A DNA stretch of 64,000 nt, taken from positions 248,001 through 312,000 of the forward strand of contig JAURVB010013550.1 in the NCBI GenBank assembly GCA_033002965.1. Direction: 5' to 3'. A model generated the notes under the pieces. That model saw only the letters and a program-made list of their open reading frames with translations, was not told where the DNA came from and made no database searches. This document shows, in pieces, positions 1 to 11,880 of this stretch (its first letter is position 1; each line of letters begins with the position of its first letter). The translations under genes and the position numbers were made by a program. Source of the stretch: Piper betle. Lineage: Eukaryota > Streptophyta > Magnoliopsida > Piperales > Piperaceae.

Positions 1-364
1 TTAGTTCGGGTCATTACAGATGGTATCATGGCTTCATAGTTACATGTTAGATGGTAGGCTAGACTAGCGACGTTAGCTAGATTGTCGAGTCACAGGCCAA
101 GAAAGTCGTGGGATGAGACTAGCAATGGGTTAGGGCTAGCAATAGGCTAGGGTTAGTAACGGGCTAAGTGTAGGAATTTTTGGAACAAAATTTCTTAAGG
201 TGGGTGAATTGTGAGATCCATCAACTTAGTCCCACATGTAATATTTGCTAGGATAGGATCTTGTTTTTTTAGTGGGAATAAACTTATATACTTTCAACTT
301 GGTTAACTACTTTTAAAGAGATGATTTATGCCCATTAGTTTTCACTTTGGGTCAAATCAGTACA
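1..364 (+). mobile_element. TRIM-like mini LTR element, 5' end cut by window edge
   Basis: Positions 1-18 look like the end of a 5' LTR (closing tcattaca). They are followed at 21-32 by tggtatcatggc, close to the usual plant initiator-methionine tRNA primer-binding site tggtatcagagc. After a non-coding spacer of about 180 bp comes a purine-rich tract (aaggtgggtg, about 197-206) and then a 155-bp second LTR at 210-364 that starts TGTGAGATCC and ends TACA. The same LTR, spacer and purine tract recur at 15119-15602. There is no coding capacity, and the internal region is under 200 bp, the size of terminal-repeat retrotransposons in miniature. Assignment to TRIM is inferred from layout, not from a database match. 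Confidence 0.6.
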
Positions 365-384
365 CCCCGACTTAGAGAAACTTT

Positions 385-423
<39 letters not shown>

Positions 424-859
424 ATATGTACTTTTTTCTAAAGCATGTGCTATGTATCATTTGTTTTGAAATTAGAAAAAAAACACGAACAAAGAAAAGG
501 ATTTCAATAATGATAAATTTGTCACTGATGTTCTAGATTTATAACAAAAAATATTGTCATGAATTTCTTTTTTAAATTTCTTTCAAGTGGCAGATTTATC
601 TCCATTGATTTGTATTCCTATGGAGACACTTTGTTATTTGGGTATGTTAAAAAAATTTTAATTAATTTACTCGTTGGTTAAAACACTTTGTTATTTGGGT
701 GTGTTAAAAATTGTTAATTAACCTACTCGTTGGTTAAAGCTTACAATTATTTTATAAATGGTTATTAGCCTATGAATAGTCATTTATTTTGTAATTTGTA
801 ATTGCCGCCATTTTACTTTTTATAAATAAATACTAGTTGGAATCTGTGCGATGCACTGG
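365..859. repeat. AT-rich spacer with (AT)n and a 57-bp tandem duplication
   Basis: No gene is seen here. An (AT)n microsatellite runs from 391 to 419. At 626-738 a 57-bp unit starting acactttgttatttgggt is present twice in tandem with few differences. Confidence 0.75.
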
Positions 860-2060
860 CTTTATGATTATAATTTGGCTCTAATTAGATGTCTTTACTT
901 GATCTAATTGATATTCTTATTTAATTTTAATAGTTATTTATAAACACATAACTATTTAATTGAAATTTATTATATTTACTTGTATATTATAAAATAAAAT
1001 CTACCAAATCTGCATAAATAACAATTGTTTGAAGAAAACTGTATTTTAATCTCGTGGGTCTGAATCTTTCAAATTCTTATGCATGATCTTTATTCTTGAT
1101 TAGTGATGGAATGTTTGAAAAGAAATTAGACATCTAATTTTTGGGATTTTGTGTGCACCACTAATTTCGGAACAATTACTCTTTATATGAATCTCTTGTG
1201 ACTATATACACGATAAAGAAATAAAATTTATCAAATGTAGATAAATAATTTACACAATTGTTTGGATATAAATTATAATTAATAATATTATATAAAGGAA
1301 GTGTACTTTGATTTTGAAGTAAACTAAATTCTTAATAAGTTGCCATCAATGTACAATTAAATTAATATATGATGCGCGAAAAGATAATAATTTAATTTTA
1401 TATCGAATATTTAATATTTTATTTTCAACTTAGAATTTTTATTTATTTGTGGTTATTTAAAAGAATATTAAATATAATTTGACTCTAATTTATAACATTC
1501 AGAGAACTAGTACAACATATTAGTAAATCTAATTCTCTTTTCAATTTATATCACATAAAGAGATGTATTAATTACATATACTTTCAATGTACTATTAAAT
1601 TAATATGTGATTGTGTGAACTTTATAAATATTTTTAAAGATAATAATTGTAATATATATATATATCAAAATTCAATATTTTATTTTCAACTTATAGTTTT
1701 AAACACCTAAATATAATTTGACTCTAATGAAATTTTTTTCCAACTGATTACATAAAGAGACTTATTAATCAGTTAGCCGGCATTGTACAATTAAATTGAC
1801 ATGAGAGATACTATCTTTATAAATTTTTATAAAGATAAGAATTTTAATTTATGCAAAAAATATGATATTTTATTTGTAGCATAGATTTTGCTTGTTTTTA
1901 GTTATTTAAAACATATGAAATATAATTTAACTCTAATTAAACATCATTCTTCCGTATTTTAATTAATTAAATTAATTGGTATTTTTATAAGCCAATTAAA
2001 TTAAATACAATAACAGATCACGTAAAGAGACTTATTAATTAATAATATTAATTAATATGT
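860..2060. repeat. Decayed ~220-bp tandem repeat
   Basis: Phrases recur in the same order at roughly 200-240 bp spacing. One is tataatttgactctaatt and variants, near 870, 1475, 1695 and 1923. Another is cacataaagagacttattaat and variants, near 1550, 1748 and 2018. A third is caatgtacaattaaatta and variants, near 1350, 1590 and 1785. No protein is encoded. The copies are strongly diverged, so this is an old local satellite or the degenerate inside of a repeat-rich element. Confidence 0.55.
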
Positions 2061-3640
2061 TTTGGAATCTAATATCAAGAAGTATTTTGAAGGCCTATTT
2101 CAGAAATTTTCAACGTGAAGCATTGTACAGGTTCTTTTAGGAACTTTATATATTATATAACTTATGGTGAGAAGTATATTATAACATGAGCTCTTTTAAA
2201 AACTTCATATATTATATAACTTACAACGAGAAACTTTTAACAAGAAGCATTGTAGAAGCTCTTTTAGCAAACCATTGTTGCTTTGATCAATATATTAGAT
2301 ATAGAGATATCTAATTGTTAAAAGAATACAATGTGACATTCTCATGACTTGATAACTGATGATCGGATTAAGATGAAAAATAGAAGCGCCGTCCTCTATA
2401 TATGGCATGTGCCGCCAAACCCAATATTATATATATATAGAGTTGGAGAAAAATCCAATATTCATGATCGGTGGTCACGCAATATCCTGCGTTTTGGTGC
2501 TTTTCTTTTTGTCATTTAAGTGAAGTCGCCCTCATATCGTAGTCCCATCCATCCATGCGATAAAATGTTCGTCAAAACGTGCTCAATTTCCCACTTGATG
2601 CTCCATGTTACACTTCATCACAATTTCATCGAAAGGGCATATATTTTATGCTAATACTTTTTGTTTATCATATGTAATTATAGTTTTAAATATCGTATAA
2701 TATTGATGGGTCTTATACACTTGGCATATTATATACCTTATTCAAATTTAATATAATTTAAGCTTTTGTAATGTTTTATTTTATATGTCATTTAATTCTT
2801 TTTTTATTGAAAACTGTGGTAATTTAAATAGTATTTAATTAAATATTAATGATAAAAATATTTTTAATATCTAATAAAATATTTTATTTATAATTTTAAA
2901 ACCAAGTTCAAACTCAACCAGATAAGCCCTTGGCAATCTATTTAAAACTTTTTGTAGAGCATATTGGAGAAAGCAACTTTGTGCAGTAATAAAACAAAAA
3001 CTGAATGGACTTCTTTTTGTGGTTGTGCTGTTATACAACTTGTTGGTCAATCGTTGTGCTGTTAACAAAAACTATATTTGACCGTATTGTTTTGTTGGAT
3101 TTCCTTTTGCGGTTACAATTTGACCGTACTGTTATAACAGCACAACTTGTTGGTCTAAAATTAATATTTAACCGTATTGTTTTATTGTATTTTGATGCGT
3201 TAAATCTCATACTTTGTTGTTCAAATGCAACTTTGAATTTTCTTTTATATGTAAAGTTGATTAGCATTGTTCACCTTCTTTATAATATTCATGCGGTGTC
3301 TACAAACTATAGTTTCAAATACCTATTGTTCACCTACGCATACTACTTTTAAATCAGGTACGGTTTTAAATTTTTAGACTATTTCAATTGTACCTAATTT
3401 TTTAGTATGAAATTTTAACAAAATTTGATTTTTTGTTGAAAATTTTTGTCATTTTGATTTGGAGATATTTAATAAAATATTGAAGACAAAATATATTTTT
3501 AACATTTAATAAAATATTGTATTTATAGTTTTGGAATATAGTTCAACCTAGTTAAACTATGTATTTTTAATACCACCTAAAAATTTAATATGGTCACAGT
3601 ATTTAAAACTATACTACATACACCTCGGCTCCAAATTCAT
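2061..3640. repeat. AT-rich spacer with flanking direct repeats
   Basis: No credible gene. About 65 bp at 2857-2920 is repeated directly and imperfectly at 3490-3556 (shared core taataaaatatt). Between them, 3005-3200 contains several diverged copies of phrases such as acaacttgttggtc and tttgaccgtattgtt. Open frames on both strands here follow the repeat periodicity and match no family I know. Confidence 0.45.
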
Positions 3641-6590
3641 GACTTGAAAAATTAAACAAGACTAAACTAGCCCGAATGGGCTACCTGACGAACATATGAA
3701 ATGTGTAATGAAAATGGCTTTACGGGCCAAATCAGGGCTATGCCCACGAAGATTGTGCTTGGCTTAGCATGGTTGGGGCGTTGGATTGATTTGATGTGAG
3801 CTAGGGCAGCCCAAGGTTGCACAACAGTTTTAGTTTCGTTTCAATTGCGACCTGGATCGAGTTTCTTGCTTGACCTTTTTTGTCGCATGCTCATGAATAG
3901 TATGTATGTAGGAGCTACAACCCTAGTCTTCCCTGACGGTTGGCGCCACCTAGTTGGACAATATGTTGTCCCAGCTCTTTCTTTTAGTTTTCATTGGAGT
4001 CAAGTCTAGTTAGGTTCAAAACTGAGTTTATCACGAGTTTAAATTGGTTGTATGTGTTTGGAATCTCTTTTAGACTATCCTAGCTCCCGTGAGACTTGTG
4101 GTGCGGTTTTCAAGTTTGCCCTTACCACCTTAGGGTGGAAATCCTAAGTGTGCACAACATGCACTAAGCACAAGGGCACGCTCCCAATGCCCTTGTGCCA
4201 AGATATTCTAGGGTTAGGTAAGGATACAAACGCACTAGCACAATGCCCTTGCATCCAAATTTAAAAATTCCACCCTTTTTGGCTGGCACAAAGGCACTAT
4301 GCTAACACCCGTTCACCCATGCCTGCTCTCGTGTGCAGTTCAGTTCACACAACTCTGATCTGTGTGCCTAGTTTTTCTAGCTTTTCGTGGTCTGGCTTGT
4401 AGAGGCCAATACAATGGCGTTAGGAGAGTACTCTTGCAATAATACCTACGTCATTCAATAATACTATGATTTTATCTAGGTCTATTTGGAGTCTCCAAGC
4501 CCATGAACGAGATTTAAGAAAATTAGGGTGTAGCCCAAGAACACTATTTCTAGCACCCAAGTCCCACTTCACTGGACCTTGTTTACCATGTTGGCACATG
4601 GGCTAGCACTTAATAATTTTTGTACCAAATCCCTTGAGTGTTAAGGCCTATTGGTTCAAATTTTAGACCATTTGGTAAAAACCCTAAGTATGAGACATTC
4701 ACTAAGTATACTTGCAATCCTAAACTCTAATTAAATTTCCTAATGAAGTTTAATATGAACTTAATTAAGTAATTAAACTAATTAAGTATTTTGTGTGATT
4801 GTGCATGCTTTGAGGCATTGTCTTGTGTTGTGTGCTTGCACGATCAGAGGTTGATTCAGATTTTATCTCCTTGCTAGGTTAGCAAAGTGAGCTCTTCAAG
4901 TTGGAATGACGAGTTCAACTCATCCAAGTCTGTAGGACCCTCTACTCCAACTTTTGTTTGGCTCTCTGAGTGATACTTTATCGAGTTTTAGATGCAGGAT
5001 GGTGTTGACGACATTTTATCACGTCCCTCCAATGCCATGTCATTAATCAAATTTTTTGCAATATAATACAATTCCAAAGATGAGACATGTTGATAGTTTT
5101 AGAACTTAAGATCCAAAAACTTAATATATAAGTCTCTTCCCAAGCCTATTATATAAGTATGAGTGGCCTTTGCATATTTTACGAACAAGAGAGTGAGTGG
5201 TACACGTTGTATGAATTGCACCGGTACTCCTTTACACCATAAAATAGTGCACTGTAAGTAAGGTAATCTGAATGAAGTACGTTTTCAAAAATTGTAGCAC
5301 TAGCCTAACACTATTGCAAGTCATTTGAGTACTATGGTGGTGATATATAAAGAACATGAGAGTGTAAATATGCTCTTTCATTATGTCTTTTTGTCATTGA
5401 CTTGTCCGCTATATGATTTCCTTATGATATTTAGCCACATAAGCCCATACTTATAGCCCAGTGTGGTATATTCTAAAAGTTTCAAATTTTCTTCATGGGT
5501 CGTAACATCTGTCATTATTGAATTATCAATAGTTATTTTCAGACTGATGACAATTTTCTTATATCTATGTAGATGTATTCTCTCAGCATAGTCAGTGCAA
5601 GCGATCGAATTGGAGGGCTCATGGCGAGGGTTTGTGCTTGCTATATTGTTATCATTATCAAACCTATGTGCTTTGTGGATTTAGCCTATGAACTTCTGAT
5701 GTATGGATTGTAATATTTTGTGGGCTTGTGCCCTAAATCTCCTTTGAGCGTTGTACGATTGGATTGAGTTTATGTGATGATGGATTGCGCACGTGTTTTT
5801 TCGTTACAGTATTGTTATTATAAACGTTATGTAGGGTGTTAACTTTGAGGCAATTTTAACAATCGTATGCATGGTGAGTAAGTTTCAAAGTCTTGGAATA
5901 TGAAGTGGAGTGATTCCAGATACTTGAAACATATTTGGTTGTATTTGTGTGTATGTGTTAGAGTAACGTGGGTCAAAGGAGTTTATGGTTCATACCTCGT
6001 GAATAACCCATGTGAAGATCGAGTATTAGTGTATGATTCTCATACACTCGATAATGCCTCTGTGTATTTAATTACTATTTGTGGGTATGTAGAATAGGTA
6101 ACCACAACTTTTGTACTACGCGTAATAAGTTCAACATCATCGTAATAATAAGAATACTTAATTCAAAGATAAAACTAATCATAAGAATAAGATCATGCAT
6201 CCGTATCCTTAAAGCTCAACCTCTTAACTACATTGAAGGTGTTGTTTTCGTGTAGTTCGAAGTGATCATTACATTCTTAAAGTCGCCCTTTTAGTTTTAA
6301 GGCAGGCGTTGTCTTTTTTGTGACTCAGAGTGCTCACCTTAAGTTTAAAAATCTTCTTATAATAGTATTATCAATATGTATTATATGAAAATCTAGCAAA
6401 TTATCTATCTTAAGCTTTCTTGAGGATCAAGATCCTCTTCTATAAAATTTGTATTATAGTAGTCAAACAAATAATTTTTCAAATTACAACGTCAAGATTC
6501 GGTCCCGATTTAGACCAAAAATAGCTTTTCAAAATATAACGTCAAAATTCAGTCTGAGTTTAAACCAGTTTGGGTTGTTATAGGTTTTAG
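3641..6590. other. Intergenic DNA without recognisable genes
   Basis: Moderately AT-rich sequence with stop codons in every frame and no known domain. Its base composition (GC-richer blocks at 3650-4400 and 4800-5050) is like that of LTR-retroelement non-coding DNA, but no paired termini were found. About 50 bp starting near 6476 is repeated imperfectly about 60 bp downstream (shared phrase acgtcaa, then gatt/agtt plus tagacca or aaaccag). Confidence 0.4.
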
Positions 6591-7015
6591 GCAATCGGGT
6601 GCCTGCTTTATAATGATCGGGTTTGGTTTTGGGTACTGGGTACCCAGTATCTAGTATAAATAATATAAAATTTTTAAAAATATATTTTATTATGATTTGT
6701 CATAAAAATATGTTATTATATATAAAACTAATATCTATTAAATTTTATTTTTTATATTAGCTTAATTTATCTCCTTACAATTTTAAATAATTATTTTTAA
6801 TTGATTTTTTATATTATTGTCAAAATTAAAAATGTTTTATATTATAATCGTGTTTAAATAGTCGAGTTCCGGTTTGCTTAATGATAAATGGTTGCGTTCG
6901 GGTTTGGGTTTGGATAGTGAAATTTCAAACGGTAAATAGTTGGGTTTGGTATATTGATTTAAAGTAATTGGTGGGTTTGGTATATTGATTTAAAGTAATT
7001 GGTGGGTTTGGTTTA
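6591..7015. repeat. AT-rich insertion next to LINE, with 31-bp tandem repeat
   Basis: An AT-rich stretch between GGGTTTGG-rich borders lies directly upstream of the LINE fragment. A 31-bp unit beginning gggtttggtatattgattt is present twice in tandem at 6942-7011. The bordering motifs (tactgggtacccagtat near 6640) suggest a small non-autonomous element, but no target-site duplication was established. Confidence 0.4.
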
Positions 7016-7019
7016 GCCA

Positions 7020-8880
7020 ATATTCGACCGGTCCCTACCGATTTAGTTAGGATTAAGAAGATTGAAGGAGATGAACAACTGGTGCTCACTAAGTTTTCTT
7101 CTTGGAGAATTGTTTCTAATCCCCATTCCCTGATTTGTAGGGTCTTAGGAGATAGGAGTGACAGGGGGAAAGGCTGGTGGGCCTCGTTAGACAATCCTGT
7201 GCCTTCCAGGCATAGTGTTTCTGAAGCTTGGAGGTGCATGGAATGTGGCCTTAAAAGATTACAGGTAAGGATTAATTTGATCATCGGTAATGGTGAATCT
7301 GGCCGCATGGGGCTCGACCCTTGGGTTCCAGGTTCGCCGAATGGTGTTCCTACTCTTAAGTTGGAACATGCTGATAAAAAAGATAGAGAGTTAAAAATCT
7401 TATTTTGACTACTAACAATTCTTGTGCTTGAAATCATGATTTAATCCATGAATTTTTCATTCCTCATCAAGCATGCCTTATCTCTTCTTTACCTTTTCCC
7501 TCTTTGTTTATCCCTTGTCCCCGAGTGTGACTTGATTCTAACTCTGGTGCTATTTCTGTGAAAAAAGCTTATGAAATTAATTATAGGCACCCTCATCTAT
7601 CACCTAATTTAGGTTTTAAGAAGCGGTGGAACGCAAAGCTACCTCCTCGGTTGCGTTTATTTGGTTGGAGACTTTTGTTCAATATTTTACCTTTCAGCCG
7701 ATGTCTTAATAGCCAGATTTATTTCTGTGACAACTAGTTGTGTGTTTTGTAACAATGGTGAGGAGATTCTTATCCATATTTTTAATCACTGTGAGTTCGC
7801 TAGGCTACTTTGGTTTCATGTGTTGGATATAAGCTCTCTTGATTGTCAGATAAATGACCCACAAGGTTTGATTAGTTTCATTAACCTCGTTGAGAATGTG
7901 AAAATGAGAATGTATGGATACAAAAAAACTCTAGTCTCACCCATTTCAAAGTCTCCTTTGGTATTGAAAATGATGCTATTTGGTCGCCGTCCCCTCTACC
8001 GAAAGGCATGCATATTTGGTACATGACAGTTTCTTTGGTAAAATTGGGATGGCTGGGTGAGCCTTTTGTTTCCTTGATGCTAATAATACAATTTTATTTG
8101 TAAACTATGGGGCTGCCCACAGATGCTCAGCATTGCAAGTAGAACTAGAGGGTTTTACTCGTGCAATCCATTTTCTTTTGGCTAGGAAACTGTCTGGTGT
8201 GCAAGTTTTTGTCGACTGCAAAGTGATTGCACAAGTTATCAACAATGACCAGCTTTTGCAGGATATTGAACTACCTCTTCTACCTTGGTTTGATAGGTTA
8301 TGTTTCATTTCTGAAAAGTTAAATGAGTTAAAGGGGGCATTTGAATGCCATAGAAAATTTTATATAAAATCTATAAAAAATTTTACTATCATTTTTAATT
8401 TATTAGAATTACTAAATGTAACAAAACTTGTAAGATAACGTTTGACACGTACAATCTTTTTAAAAAATTCTAATAATAATGTTTGGCTGTATAAGAAAAA
8501 AATAAAGAAAGGGCGTGGAGGAAGTGGAAGAATACGAGGAAAGCGAGGGGGCAGAGAAGATAGAGGGAATGTGACATTCTTATATATTATTTTATAATAA
8601 TAACAATGTCACTAACATTTTTATTTTTCTAAAGTTTCACCATATATTTTAACCATTATCTCTAAATTTTTTAAACTTTTAATTATATTAGTTCCAAATA
8701 ACACAAGCAATGTCTTACAAGGTTTTTGGATCCCCGCCACCTTACCTGGCAGGCTAACAAGTTAGCTAGAAGTGCTGCTTGCTCTGGTTTAAATTTCTTC
8801 GTCTCTTGTTTTGAAGACTGCATTTTGTAGCCTGTTGTCTGTTTCTTGAATAAAGTTTGTCTTGCTTTTGAAGAAACATT
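7020..8880 (+). mobile_element. LINE (L1-type) 3' fragment: RT C-terminus, zf-RVT, RNase H
   Basis: Translated pieces in shifting frames match the C-terminal half of a plant L1-type ORF2. Around 7090-7360 the SEAWRCMECGL and IIGNGESGRMGLDPWVPG segments match the region after the reverse-transcriptase core. Around 7625-7830 there is a zf-RVT domain: KLPPRLRLFGWRLLFN, then CVFCNNGEEILIHIFNHC with CxxC and HxxxC ligands. Around 8130-8345 there is an RVT_3-type RNase H-like domain (LEGFTRAIHFLLARK, then VFVDCKVIAQVI). A short final piece (ANKLARSAACSGL) at about 8745-8830 precedes aataaagtttgtcttg, which resembles a polyadenylation region. The endonuclease and RT catalytic core are missing, and stops and frameshifts are frequent, so the copy is dead. 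AT-rich DNA at about 8346-8715 separates the last two coding pieces and is probably a later insertion. Confidence 0.8.
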
Positions 8881-9509
8881 AAAAGAGTTGCAAACTATAT
8901 ACAGTTTACAACAAATTTGTGATCACTAAACTCTTGTACAGAACGCCCTCGATCCATGAATAAAGACCATGACCACTTATAAGCCAAATATATTCTTATA
9001 AAGTTCAATTAAATAAGAATTAAATTCACGGATACCCTCCTTCATATTCCTTAGGGAAAGAATTATAAGAATTGTCGTTCCCTCTGAAATCTAATGATCC
9101 TCTCTCTCTCACTCAGCGATATTATAATTAGTTCATTATACAAATATAAAGGGGGTAAGGAAGGGAAGGGGCGGTCGGTATTTCCCAAGGATGACATTAC
9201 CCAAGACAAGATTTCATCAATTTTTCTAAAGGGTTCAAATCGATCAAATCAAGGTGATCCATAGAAATGAACAAAGCGCTTTTTTTAAAAAAAAACATAG
9301 AAATGAACAGGCCAGGTCTTCATGTACTAAGTGCAATACAAACATATTGGACTTATAATATAGGAAACACATATATACAACCACATTTGCAAATCCTTTC
9401 CCCTTAGGAGCAAAGCTAGTCTGCCACGTGCTCCTGCAAGCCCATCGTAAAATTAAGTTACAGTTCTAAGCAAAGCAAGGTAAGATTACATGACGATTAG
9501 TACTATCTA
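8881..9509. other. Spacer and probable HVA22 3' untranslated region
   Basis: No gene recognised. The part nearest 9510 should be the 3' untranslated region of the minus-strand HVA22 gene. No clear polyadenylation signal could be assigned. Confidence 0.4.
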
Positions 9510-10185
9510 TCAACTCGCCTTCTTGGGTGTTACGAACTCCACAAACTTGTTCTTCCCCTTGTGGTTGCCATCTTTACCAGCAGCCCTTGCTTCATACTTC
9601 TTTAGTTGCTCCCTCACAAACCTGTCGTAGATAAAAGCCGCCCCCTTGAACTGGGGCAGCACCAGCCAAGCCACAAAGGCTACTTTGATCTGGTACCAGA
9701 TTGGGATCCTATCAAAACCCACAAATTACTTGAAGAAATATCACAAAAAATGGAATTCGAGACTCTTGGTTTCAAGTTCTTAGCCCCAAAAATTACCATT
9801 GCAAAATAGGCGCGAGGACCATCTCTGCGAGAGTGAGAAACGAGTAGAGAATCCAGTAGGCCAGCCACTGCTCGTCGTCGTCCTTGGCCGGGCTCTCGAT
9901 GGCTACAATCGATGCATATCTTCACACAAACATTCACAAGGTGAGAAACCATCGAACAATTTTCATCAAAACATGCCTACAAACATCCTATATATTATCA
10001 AACACTTACAGCGGATAAAGCAGCGTTATAGATGGCCTGCAAATCACATAAGAATCCCCATTAAACAACTAACAAGAAAACCGAAGAAAAAAGGAAAGAT
10101 AAGTGGAGAAAATATGCAAGTGACACTAGAAAATTCACCCGGCGAGGGCGTTGAGGTATGTGAGGAACGTCCAAAAGTGACCCAT
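9510..10185 (-). CDS. HVA22: HVA22-like protein (TB2/DP1/HVA22 family), four exons
   Basis: Reading the minus strand, exons at 10185-10139, 10036-10010, 9919-9797 and 9708-9510 join with GT-AG introns. They give a 396-nt frame of 131 residues plus stop, a normal length for plant HVA22 d/e-type proteins. Visible features are the MGHFWTFLTYLNALAG start, LLYPLYAS (21-28), AIESPAKDDDEQWLAYW (31-47), two hydrophobic stretches around 48-64 and 73-93, WLVLPQFKGAAFIY (80-93), and a charged tail ending FVEFVTPKK-AS. The family consists of reticulon-like, hairpin-membrane proteins of the ER and Golgi that shape tubules and restrain vesicle traffic. The barley founder is induced by abscisic acid and stress. 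No frameshift or lost splice site is seen, so the gene looks functional. The small 27-nt second exon means simple ORF searches miss most of the gene. Family assignment is secure; the exact paralogue (d/e group) is inferred from the N-terminus. Confidence 0.93.
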
Positions 10186-10317
10186 GTCGTTGGAATCAGA
10201 AAAACCGAACACAGACAGAAAACACGGAGATACGAGGAGCAGGGTTGTGCTTGCGACGATTGTGACGTTGGTAAGGCAGAAAGACAAAAGCCAATAGAAG
10301 AGATGAAACAGGGGAGG

Positions 10318-10385
10318 TTATAAAGAAGAACGCTGGACACGCGCAGGACAACGAAGCAAGTATCGAATGCTGCCTTAAACGTGGC
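10318..10385 (-). promoter_or_regulatory. HVA22 promoter: TATA box, CE3-like and ABRE-like motifs
   Basis: Upstream of the HVA22 start on the minus strand are CTTTATAA (10325-10318), about 133 bp before the ATG, GCGTGTCC (10342-10335) and GCCACGTTT (10385-10377). GCGTGTCC matches the core of the CE3 coupling element, and GCCACGT matches the ACGT-core abscisic-acid response element described in barley HVA promoters. Their presence and order are seen directly; responsiveness to abscisic acid is inference. Confidence 0.55.
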
Positions 10386-11880
10386 ACCATACGTTTAGTA
10401 CCGACCAACTTGTACGAATCTACGATGAGATTGCGGTGGAGGGATCTTTCATATATATATATATATATCCATGCGTTTTATTAAATTAAATCATTACAAC
10501 TCTGTGGGGGAGGTGGCCTCTTGTGCTTCGTCCCCAGGGCAAGTAGCAATACGCAGATTGCGGTTGGGTCAGGCAAAGTCGGTACCATCCGTCGAGATAT
10601 ATACTCTTCACTTTTTATGTCTGTACCAGTACTTCCGACTCTTTTTAAAGTTTCAGAGAGTGATGTTGCACCGATTTCGTTAGAAAAAAGGAGGAGAAAA
10701 AATTAATACTGCCATAAGTGCATTTTAATTTCGTGGCTAGCCACCGCTCCGTGGTGATTGCTTCGGTCATGACAAAACAATTCGTATAGATTGACAGGTT
10801 AACCGTAGATAAGATCTTTAGACATCGTTGCCCAAGATGATTGGTCTAAAATCAGCATCAGTCATTATAGGGTTTGATTTTTGATACTATGGATGCTTGC
10901 TTGATTACAAGCTTCACAAACAGAAGCCCCCTTAAATGATGTTAAGAGCCTAATTGGACCTGAAACTTTCTCTAATGGAATATAAGTTAACTTAGTTCTT
11001 TCCGTAAACAAACAGTCTATTTTGTTGGCATAAAAATAATATTAATTTTATAAATTTTCAAATTTATTATAAGCGGTTATAATCAAATTATTTCATTTTT
11101 TTCAAAGATTGATTTTTTTATTTTGTACACAAAATTAAATCTAAATAAGAGTAGAAACTAATTATAATTACTTTTAAATAGATCTTCTATGTAAAAACAA
11201 ATTTCCCCCTTTTGGTTTAAGATTAAAAAATCGAATTTTTTTTTTAAAAAAATTTTGCGCATAGAGAGAGCTTGAGAAACCAAACTGAAAATAATTATAA
11301 TTATTTTAAACACAAAACAAAATTAAACATATACCATATTTTAACAAAATATATTAGATATATTCAATAATTAATATAGTTGACCACTAAAAATTTTCAC
11401 TTCATTTACATTTCGTTCTTTCCAGCCAGCTAAACAGATCACAAGAAGTAAGAAAATCTAACCTTCGAACAGTTACATACTCTCGAAATTTCAGCTCAAA
11501 CGTTTTTTTTCCCCAACAATTTCAGCTCAAACTTTACCTGTGAACAGACGTGAAAGCAAACAAAAAGATACAACCACTTGTGTCAATGGAAAGACTTAGC
11601 TCAATATGAATGGCAAAAGAAAGGGGACAGCAGACTTTCATAAGGCAAAAGGCTATATCCGATTTCAACATGACAAACACTGATTCAGCAAACCTAGTTC
11701 AGTTCTGCGTACTATTATAAACATAAACCAAATAGATAATAAATGAACCTGAACTATATAAAAACATGCCACAGACCATGAAAAGATTACCCAAAAAAGA
11801 GCAAGAAGCTTAAAATTGATTCAGACGAACATCCAAGCAATGTGATATACAAACAAAGATGAAACAACTTAGGTGCAAGA
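10386..11880. other. Intergenic DNA between HVA22 and L27
   Basis: An (AT)n run lies at about 10451-10468. A somewhat GC-richer stretch at 10500-10690 has short open frames matching no family I recognise. The remainder is AT-rich. The end nearest 11880 should contain the L27 3' untranslated region. Confidence 0.4.

Noticed and set aside
3005..3352. 115-codon frame with hydrophobic, Leu/Phe/Tyr-rich product
   Set aside because: It is generated by a T-rich local repeat and has a competing frame on the other strand and no family resemblance.
9799..10323. 174-codon plus-strand frame
   Set aside because: It lies opposite HVA22 exons 1-3 and the promoter, has no recognisable domain, and the minus-strand gene model is spliced and conserved.
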